Positions 1 to 5,012 of a stretch of DNA of 5,012 bases are shown in pieces. The notes beneath the pieces are model-generated. The model made no database searches and was not told the origin of the DNA. It saw only the letters and a program-made list of their open reading frames with translations. The position numbers and the translations under genes are program-made. The number at the start of each line of letters is the position of its first letter. Position 1 is the first letter of the stretch. The stretch is from Chitinophagaceae bacterium (lineage in GTDB: Bacteria; Bacteroidota; Bacteroidia; Chitinophagales; Chitinophagaceae): assembly GCA_023251285.1 (NCBI GenBank), contig JAHEZB010000236.1:1-5012 (forward strand), in the 5' to 3' direction.

Positions 1-1261
1 GTAAAGCATCGTCTAAAAACGGCGCGCCATGCCACACACGATACGCTTCATTCACTTCCATGTGGTCCATCTGCACCGGAAACCAAACATCCATTGTCGG
101 GTGCCAGGTATTATCATACACATTGGAAGCAATGGAAAAAGTATTTGTTTTCTGGTCGCCATATTGAATAAAATACAGGCCCGGTTCTTTTATAGAACTG
201 AAATCAAACTTTGCATAATTGTATCGAAAATATCTTCCCCACACTTTTACATCACCTTTTAATTTCTCAACAAATTTTCCATCCTGTGTCACCTGGAAAA
301 GTGATGCAGTTTTTAATGGAGTATCATTTTTATCAAGCTCAATCACAGCAACTTTTTCCTGCGAAGGATTGTAACCGACCTGTGAAAATCCAATATTCGG
401 TTTACGTTTCCAGTTAGGAATTGCATTGGGTTCAACATACCACGTTAATACTTTTCCTGTTTTGTTGGCAGGCAATAAAGTGCGAACAATAAACCAACCG
501 TTTTGAGCCAGATTGCGGCCATCAAAGAGCATCAAATTTTCGCCTGCTGTTTCTGAAACAATCTTTACCGTTCGTTCCGGGTCTTCGGGCGCTAACACGA
601 ATGTTTTGCCTGATGCGATTGGCGAAGGCACAAGAAATTCACCCCTTCCCCTGTCATCGAAAGTGGTATGACCAGCGAATTGAGGAATTTTTTTACTAAT
701 AGGTTCTATGCTCGTTTTGCTGCTCGGATACAAAGGGAAATTGCCCGGCTTTTCATCTGCCAGGTAAGTTCTTTCAAAATAAGCGGAGGGAAGAAATTCC
801 AGGTTGAAACCAGCGTTGCCAACCAATTTCCCCGGCACAGGCTTATCTAGATAAACTGATATTTCAAGGCCTTTATCTTTTGCACTAACCACCACACGTG
901 AATTAAAATCATACTCTTCATACCGCAATCCAACTTCTATACTATTGTTTTTTCTATCAACTTTCCTACTTATGGTTTTTGGAATAAGGTCCCATTGTTC
1001 GGGTGTATTTTGCAAGCGTACAGCGCCGCCGGTAGCGGTTCTTACACCATGATGTATCAGTTCAATCGCGGATGTTTTTTCATCGAAAAACATGCCGCTG
1101 TAATCATAATTGAAAACTAAAATGTTCACGCCGGTTTTGGCGAAATATCCGGAATCGTTTATTCGTAGTTGTTGCGCTGATGTTTGTAACGAGAAAAAAA
1201 CTGTCAATGAAAATAATGTCGTTAGTAAAAACTGAGTCTTTAATTTGGATTTTAATTGCAT
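1..1261 (-). CDS. GH9-type glycoside hydrolase with cellulase N-terminal Ig-like domain, 3' end outside the window
   Basis: I translated this frame by hand: it is open for 420 codons from ATG at 1261 to the left edge of the window. The product starts MQLKSKLKTQ, has a hydrophobic core (residues 11-25) and TSA before QQ, giving a probable type I signal peptide cut after Ala29. Residues about 30-280 form a region seen in Bacteroidota GH9-like proteins as far as I recall, with landmarks IELIHHGVRTATGGAVRL (66-83) and FVLAPEDPERTVKI (221-234). Residues about 290-377 match the cellulase N-terminal Ig-like fold (SQVGYNP at 293-299, YNYAKFDFSSIKEPGLY at 347-363). From about 381 (NTWHPTMDVWFPVQMDHM, then NEAYRVWHGAP) the GH9 (alpha/alpha)6 catalytic domain begins. 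Its catalytic Asp pair and Glu lie beyond the window, so activity cannot be judged. GH9 enzymes are mostly endoglucanases or exo-acting beta-glucan hydrolases. Position as the third gene of the cluster suggests a role on the glucan backbone of the same substrate. Confidence 0.9.
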   Translation of the reverse strand, partial: MQLKSKLKTQFLLTTLFSLTVFFSLQTSAQQLRINDSGYFAKTGVNILVFNYDYSGMFFDEKTSAIELIHHGVRTATGGAVRLQNTPEQWDLIPKTISRKVDRKNNSIEVGLRYEEYDFNSRVVVSAKDKGLEISVYLDKPVPGKLVGNAGFNLEFLPSAYFERTYLADEKPGNFPLYPSSKTSIEPISKKIPQFAGHTTFDDRGRGEFLVPSPIASGKTFVLAPEDPERTVKIVSETAGENLMLFDGRNLAQNGWFIVRTLLPANKTGKVLTWYVEPNAIPNWKRKPNIGFSQVGYNPSQEKVAVIELDKNDTPLKTASLFQVTQDGKFVEKLKGDVKVWGRYFRYNYAKFDFSSIKEPGLYFIQYGDQKTNTFSIASNVYDNTWHPTMDVWFPVQMDHMEVNEAYRVWHGAPFLDDAL

Positions 1262-1302
1262 AGCATTTGAATTTTATGTGAGGTGATTCTTTATAAATAT
1301 TT
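1262..1302 (-). other. 41-bp gap between the GH43 and GH9 genes
   Basis: This is an AT-rich spacer with no stem-loop or T-run that would act as a terminator, so transcription probably continues from GH43 into GH9. No good Shine-Dalgarno match precedes the GH9 ATG, as is usual in Bacteroidota. An extra out-of-frame ATG (1264-1266) sits five bases ahead of the GH9 start and opens a four-codon frame that ends in TAA inside the GH9 gene. Confidence 0.55.
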
Positions 1303-2838
1303 CTATTGAACCCTAAACCAATCAAAATCTACATAACCACCTTCTTGTTTTGTAGCATAATTGAATAGACAAAATTTATTTCCAGTAAATATTTTTAAAC
1401 TAAACCGCATCATTAAATCTTCGCCAATTGGTTTAAAATTTTTATTGTCGGTGCTATACTCAAAACTTGCTTTGCCTGTAGCGTTTGATGCAATCGTTCT
1501 TAAATACACAGTTGATGCGTTGATGATTGCCGAATCAATCACTTTTCCATTGTTCACCATCAAAATAGATTTCTTGTTTTTTTGTTGCTTTACTGCAATG
1601 TATGCGTACGGGTCCTGGAAAACTGCGATGCCTGCAATGTCGCCATCTTTCATTTTGCTTACGTCCATTTTTGTTGTTGCGATAGTTGGAATGGTTTGGT
1701 CGCGCTTTGCAAAGGGCCGTTGAGTAAGTGTATTGCGCGCCATTCTAAAATCTGATGTTATAGTAGCAGTCATTAATCTTAAGTATCCGGGCCTTTTGGT
1801 AAGCGACCATTTTGATGCATCCGGATTATGATTCCATCCCCATTGCATGCCTAATTTTGTATCATCAAATTCGTCTGATTTTGGAAAATCTTTTATGGGA
1901 TAAGTTCTACCAACGTTTGGCTTTTTATAGGTAGTTACTGCTTTGCCATTTACGCCAATCATTGGCCAGCCATCAACCCATGTTACTGGTTGCAAAGACG
2001 GAAACCTTCCAAACGGCCCACTATCAACAAACAACATCGTCCACCATTCACCCGTTTGAGTTTGAATTAACGCGCCCTGGTGAATACCATAATTAATTCC
2101 TTTTGTGGTATCATAAATAAGCAGTTTTTGTTCATAAGGGCCGTAAATATTTTTCGAACGCAAGGCGACTTGTATGCCATCTCTTCCACCATAAGTGCAA
2201 TACAAATAATAATAGCCATTGATTTTATATACATGCGTTCCCTCAAGACCTTTACGAATATCGCCGGTGTAAACCAATGAATCAGGACCAACAGCAACAA
2301 GGCTGTCATTCACTTCAGTAATGGAAATTTTGCTATAGCCTTGCGCTACGTAAACTTTACCATCATCATCAAAAAATAATCCCGGGTCATAAAAGCCTTT
2401 GGGTAAATGGGTGATGTGCCACGCACCTTCTGCTTTATCTGCTGTCAACATAAAGCCGCCTTCATTCAACGTAATAAAGAGTAAATAAAATTTATTGTTA
2501 TGATATTTTATGCTCGTTGCCCATTGGCCGTGCCCGTAACGATTGCAACTATCTAAATCATAACATTTGCTAAAATCAAAACGGGGAACGGCATTGCTGC
2601 AATATTCCCAGTTAACCAGGTCATGTGATTTTAAAATAGTAACGCCCGGAAATATAAACATGGTCGTATTGACCATGTAATACGTATCACCAACTCTTAT
2701 TACATCAGGATCTGGGAAATCAGCTGAAATCAATGGATTCGTGTAGGTGCCATTGCCATTATCGCTGTGAACGTTTTGTGCGAAAACATTCAAAGACAAA
2801 AAAAATAAAATGAAAATGACTGCAATGCTTTGTTCCAT
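1303..2838 (-). CDS. GH43 glycoside hydrolase, alpha-L-arabinofuranosidase / beta-xylosidase type, exported
   Basis: This is an inverting hydrolase of 511 residues that probably removes alpha-L-arabinofuranose or beta-xylose from plant hemicellulose or its oligosaccharides. Residues 5-20 are hydrophobic and end in VFA before QN, so a type I signal peptide cut after Ala20 is likely; there is no lipobox cysteine. The five-bladed propeller covers about 32-310. The three GH43 acidic residues are visible: Asp43 in DFPDPDVIR (general base), Asp151 in FYDPGLFFDDDGK (pKa modulator) and Glu199 in LEGTHVYK (general acid). HQGAL (253-257) carries the conserved propeller-centre histidine. From about 320 (SDEFDD) to the end there is a beta-sandwich of the GH43 C2 type (concanavalin-like), ending in DWFRVQ. 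The N-terminal pattern (VIRVGDTYYMVNTTM, YGHGQWATSI) recalls subfamily 12, but I am not certain. The signal peptide n-region (MEQ) has no positive charge, which is odd; see the finding on the start. The gene lies between GH127 (27 bp upstream) and GH9 (41 bp downstream). Confidence 0.95.
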   Translation of the reverse strand: MEQSIAVIFILFFLSLNVFAQNVHSDNGNGTYTNPLISADFPDPDVIRVGDTYYMVNTTMFIFPGVTILKSHDLVNWEYCSNAVPRFDFSKCYDLDSCNRYGHGQWATSIKYHNNKFYLLFITLNEGGFMLTADKAEGAWHITHLPKGFYDPGLFFDDDGKVYVAQGYSKISITEVNDSLVAVGPDSLVYTGDIRKGLEGTHVYKINGYYYLYCTYGGRDGIQVALRSKNIYGPYEQKLLIYDTTKGINYGIHQGALIQTQTGEWWTMLFVDSGPFGRFPSLQPVTWVDGWPMIGVNGKAVTTYKKPNVGRTYPIKDFPKSDEFDDTKLGMQWGWNHNPDASKWSLTKRPGYLRLMTATITSDFRMARNTLTQRPFAKRDQTIPTIATTKMDVSKMKDGDIAGIAVFQDPYAYIAVKQQKNKKSILMVNNGKVIDSAIINASTVYLRTIASNATGKASFEYSTDNKNFKPIGEDLMMRFSLKIFTGNKFCLFNYATKQEGGYVDFDWFRVQ

Positions 2839-2865
2839 GTTGAGTAATGCTTTTAAAAATCTTTT
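2839..2865 (-). other. 27-bp gap between the GH127 and GH43 genes
   Basis: This AT-rich spacer has no hairpin, no terminator and no clear Shine-Dalgarno sequence, which fits an operon internal junction in Bacteroidota, where ribosome binding often relies on A-rich, unstructured leaders. The GH127 stop and the GH43 ATG are in the same frame, with nine sense codons and no second stop between them. No ATG, GTG or TTG occurs in that frame in the spacer, so Met at 2838 is the only conventional in-frame start at this junction. Confidence 0.6.
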
Positions 2866-5012
2866 CTATTCACTTCCTGCATTTTTTATTCGTTTATTTT
2901 TCACCAAACGAACATAATAAACCGGCCCTGCTGAACTTCCATCCAGCGATACAAATTTTACACGTACATGGTCTTTATCTTTCAGCATTTCACCAGGTAT
3001 TGGATACATTACTTCTTTGAATTGCGACACATTCCATCTGCCGGTATTATCTTCTGTTGCTAATTTTCTGTCATCAATATAAATTTCAAATTTGTGGCTG
3101 CCCCACTCAGCGCCCCAATAGCGAACGAGTAAACTCAAACCTGTTTGATTATTGGTTGCCATGTTGTAGCTGAAATAACCGCCATTAAAAGCTTCACGAA
3201 ACATTTGATCCTGGTTATTGCCTGTTCTGGATTTATCGCTTTGCATCGCATGATCCACTTCAGGTTGCTGTTCACCCGGATTGACAAAATCAAGAGTGCG
3301 TTTATCCAAATCGAGTTTTTCTTTTTCAGATGTAGCAATCGAATCAATATATTTTTGATATCCGTGATTGCTCAACGCCATCCAATACATCATGTACCGT
3401 GCATCATATATTTGATAGAATGGTTGCAATTCAATTTTAATTGGATTGATAACTTTTACATTCTTTATGGTAAAGTGAAGGGGCTCATTTTTTATCGGAA
3501 CCAAGTCTTTAGTGATTGATGAAATATTATCAGCAACGAAAATCGGCGCTTTGTCAACAGGTAATTTTTTACCGCTTGGAATATGCCCCCATCGGCTGTC
3601 ATTTGCTATCGAACCTTTCAAATCTTCTGTTCCTGTTTTTGCGCCAAGCAAAATCGGGCCGTGCATGATGGCAATGTATTGCGGAACGTTTGGTAGATGT
3701 GAGATAGTGTTATGCATCGGCAAATTAATTTCTATAACATCTCCTTTTTTCCAGTTGCGATTGATGGCTACATATGAAGAAGGATGATTGGTAAATGAAA
3801 CATCCTTGCCATTCACGGTGATTTTTAATGCCCCATCGTTCACCCACCACGGATAACGAATCATCAACTTGCATGACGAGTTTCCTTGCATAATGAGCAG
3901 CTTTGTTTTTTCTTCGAAAGGAAATTTTGTTTGCTGAGTGAGTTTGATTCCTTTTTCTTTCCAGTTCAATTCGGACGCGATAAACAGATTCACAAACAAT
4001 GAATCGGCTGAATGCGTATAAATAAATTCATTGTATTTTCCATGATTTTCCATGCCCGTTCCTACGCAGCACCACATCGCTTCGTTTGGCGCAGAATACA
4101 CTTTATAACTTCTTGGCCGAACCGGTGTAAAATAAACATAGCCGCCGGTTTCAGGATTTTGTGTGGAAAGGATATGATTGTAAATCGTCCGTTCATAATA
4201 ATCTGCATATTTTGCTGACGGATTTTTTCTGAATAAATCTTCCGTAAGTTTCAGCATATTGTTGGAGTTGCAACTTTCCGGCCCTTCCACATCATTGATA
4301 AAATCAATACAAGATGCAGCACTTGGGAAAAATTCACGACGGCTATTTCCGCCGAAAGCCAGTGTCCGGTTTGTTGTAACCGTTTGCCAGAAGAATCTTC
4401 CTGCATCAGCAAATTTTTTATCGCCACTCAATTCACCAATTCTCGCAAATCCTATTGCCTTCGGCACTTGCGTGTTGGCATGTTTATTATCCAGGTTATC
4501 GATGCCTTGAGACATTGGATCTAATAACATGTGGTGCGAAAATCTTTCTGCGACAACTAAATATTTTTTATCACCTGTCATTGCATAGGCATCCACCAGC
4601 ACTTCATTCATGCCGCCCTGCTCGGTATCAAGCATCGATTGCATTTGCGCGTCAGATAATTTGGAAGTAATGCTGATAGCCCAATCGCAAAAATGTAAAA
4701 ACATGTTTTTTGCTTGTTTACTGCCGTCATATATCCATGCATCTCTTAAACCTGCATACATTTTATGAACATTATACCACGGAACCCAACCTGCATGAAA
4801 AGCTTTAAAATCGCCATTCTGCACGGACTTCCATACTGCGGCACTATTCGGAACACCACCCACATAACCGATACCCCAGCTTTTATTATTCTTTGCATTG
4901 GCATCCTGGCATTTTTGTAGTTCATTAATCATGTAGAGCATTCTTTTTTTGCATTCCGCATTGCCCGTGGCTGTATTAATGGCCATCGCCGTTAAATAAT
5001 GTCCTCCAATGT
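2866..5012 (-). CDS. GH127 (DUF1680) glycoside hydrolase, beta-L-arabinofuranosidase type, 5' end outside the window
   Basis: This is probably an exported enzyme that releases beta-linked L-arabinofuranose from plant glycans. The frame is open to the window edge: before the first in-window ATG (4986) it reads IGGHYLTA, a conserved early GH127 motif, so that ATG is internal and roughly 80-100 residues, including any signal peptide, are missing. Counting from that Met, 706 residues remain and the stop is TAG. Visible family motifs are VPWYNVHKMYAGL (68-80), EQGGMNEVL (122-130), HANTQVPK (169-176), GGNSRREFF (212-220), EGPESCNSNNMLKLT (234-248) and EAMWCCVGTG (302-311). By comparison with Bifidobacterium HypBA1, Cys306 should be the nucleophile (HypBA1 Cys417), Glu218 the acid/base (Glu322), and Glu237, Cys239, Cys306 and Cys307 the zinc ligands; this alignment is my inference. 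Beta-sandwich regions follow (about 340-540), then a C-terminal domain with GEQQPEVDHAMQS (571-583), resembling DUF4986/DUF6805. The family also contains other specificities, so the substrate is uncertain. It is probably cotranscribed with the GH43 gene 27 bp downstream. Confidence 0.93.
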   Translation of the reverse strand, partial: IGGHYLTAMAINTATGNAECKKRMLYMINELQKCQDANAKNNKSWGIGYVGGVPNSAAVWKSVQNGDFKAFHAGWVPWYNVHKMYAGLRDAWIYDGSKQAKNMFLHFCDWAISITSKLSDAQMQSMLDTEQGGMNEVLVDAYAMTGDKKYLVVAERFSHHMLLDPMSQGIDNLDNKHANTQVPKAIGFARIGELSGDKKFADAGRFFWQTVTTNRTLAFGGNSRREFFPSAASCIDFINDVEGPESCNSNNMLKLTEDLFRKNPSAKYADYYERTIYNHILSTQNPETGGYVYFTPVRPRSYKVYSAPNEAMWCCVGTGMENHGKYNEFIYTHSADSLFVNLFIASELNWKEKGIKLTQQTKFPFEEKTKLLIMQGNSSCKLMIRYPWWVNDGALKITVNGKDVSFTNHPSSYVAINRNWKKGDVIEINLPMHNTISHLPNVPQYIAIMHGPILLGAKTGTEDLKGSIANDSRWGHIPSGKKLPVDKAPIFVADNISSITKDLVPIKNEPLHFTIKNVKVINPIKIELQPFYQIYDARYMMYWMALSNHGYQKYIDSIATSEKEKLDLDKRTLDFVNPGEQQPEVDHAMQSDKSRTGNNQDQMFREAFNGGYFSYNMATNNQTGLSLLVRYWGAEWGSHKFEIYIDDRKLATEDNTGRWNVSQFKEVMYPIPGEMLKDKDHVRVKFVSLDGSSAGPVYYVRLVKNKRIKNAGSE

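Noticed and set aside
21..28. Perfect GC palindrome GGCGCGCC in otherwise AT-rich DNA
   Set aside because: It falls within conserved codons of the GH9 catalytic domain (WHGAP segment), so coding constraint explains it; there is no sign of a cloning junction or regulatory site.
29..850. Three short plus-strand frames (60-77 codons) at the left end
   Set aside because: The whole region is covered on the minus strand by the continuous 420-codon GH9 frame with recognisable domains; the plus-strand frames have no support.
1104..1325. A 73-codon minus-strand frame spanning the GH43-GH9 junction
   Set aside because: It begins inside the end of GH43 and runs out of frame across the GH9 signal peptide and N-terminus. 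Its protein has no domain character, whereas the overlapping GH43 and GH9 frames are clearly real.
1361..1723. A 120-codon plus-strand frame opposite GH43
   Set aside because: It is antisense to the conserved C-terminal beta-sandwich of GH43, has no recognisable domain and no ribosome binding site, and looks like a shadow of the real gene.
2839..2865. Possible terminator or promoter between GH127 and GH43
   Set aside because: There is no inverted repeat and no convincing Bacteroidota -33/-7 promoter pair; the spacer is too short to support one with confidence.
3145..3787. Two plus-strand frames of 124 and 91 codons opposite GH127
   Set aside because: Both are antisense to the well-conserved C-terminal half of GH127, and their compositions are those expected of reverse-complement shadows.

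Overview
The window is a stretch of carbohydrate-degradation genes from a member of the Bacteroidota. I infer a Chitinophagaceae- or Sphingobacteriia-like organism from the AT-rich sequence (about 40% G+C by eye), the absence of strong Shine-Dalgarno sequences, the very tight same-strand gene packing, and the protein style (exported enzymes with Bacteroidota-type glycoside hydrolase architectures). The genus cannot be read from the sequence.

Everything is on the minus strand and is transcribed from the right end to the left end. At the right (2866-5012) lies a GH127 (DUF1680) protein of the beta-L-arabinofuranosidase type. Its 5' end is cut by the window edge, but its whole active site and its C-terminal domains are present. 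After 27 bp follows a complete exported GH43 enzyme (1303-2838), a five-bladed-propeller arabinofuranosidase/xylosidase type with a C-terminal beta-sandwich. After a further 41 bp comes a GH9-type protein (1-1261). It has a signal peptide, a long N-terminal region of about 250 residues without an obvious name, a cellulase N-terminal Ig-like domain, and the first residues of the catalytic domain before the window ends.

The three genes very probably form one operon inside a polysaccharide utilisation locus. No SusC/SusD pair, regulator or transporter is visible; these would lie outside the window. As a set the enzymes suit an arabinose-decorated hemicellulose or pectin: GH127 would remove beta-L-arabinofuranose, GH43 would remove alpha-L-arabinofuranose or xylose, and GH9 would act on the backbone. 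The exact substrate cannot be fixed from sequence.

The window has no RNA genes, CRISPR arrays, mobile elements or repeats that I can support. Non-coding DNA totals only 68 bp. I do not see a new biological system. The points most worth a second look are the unnamed N-terminal region of the GH9 protein, the start of the GH43 gene (which may be mis-set by a one-base change in a homopolymer), and small departures from the usual motif in the GH127 active site.
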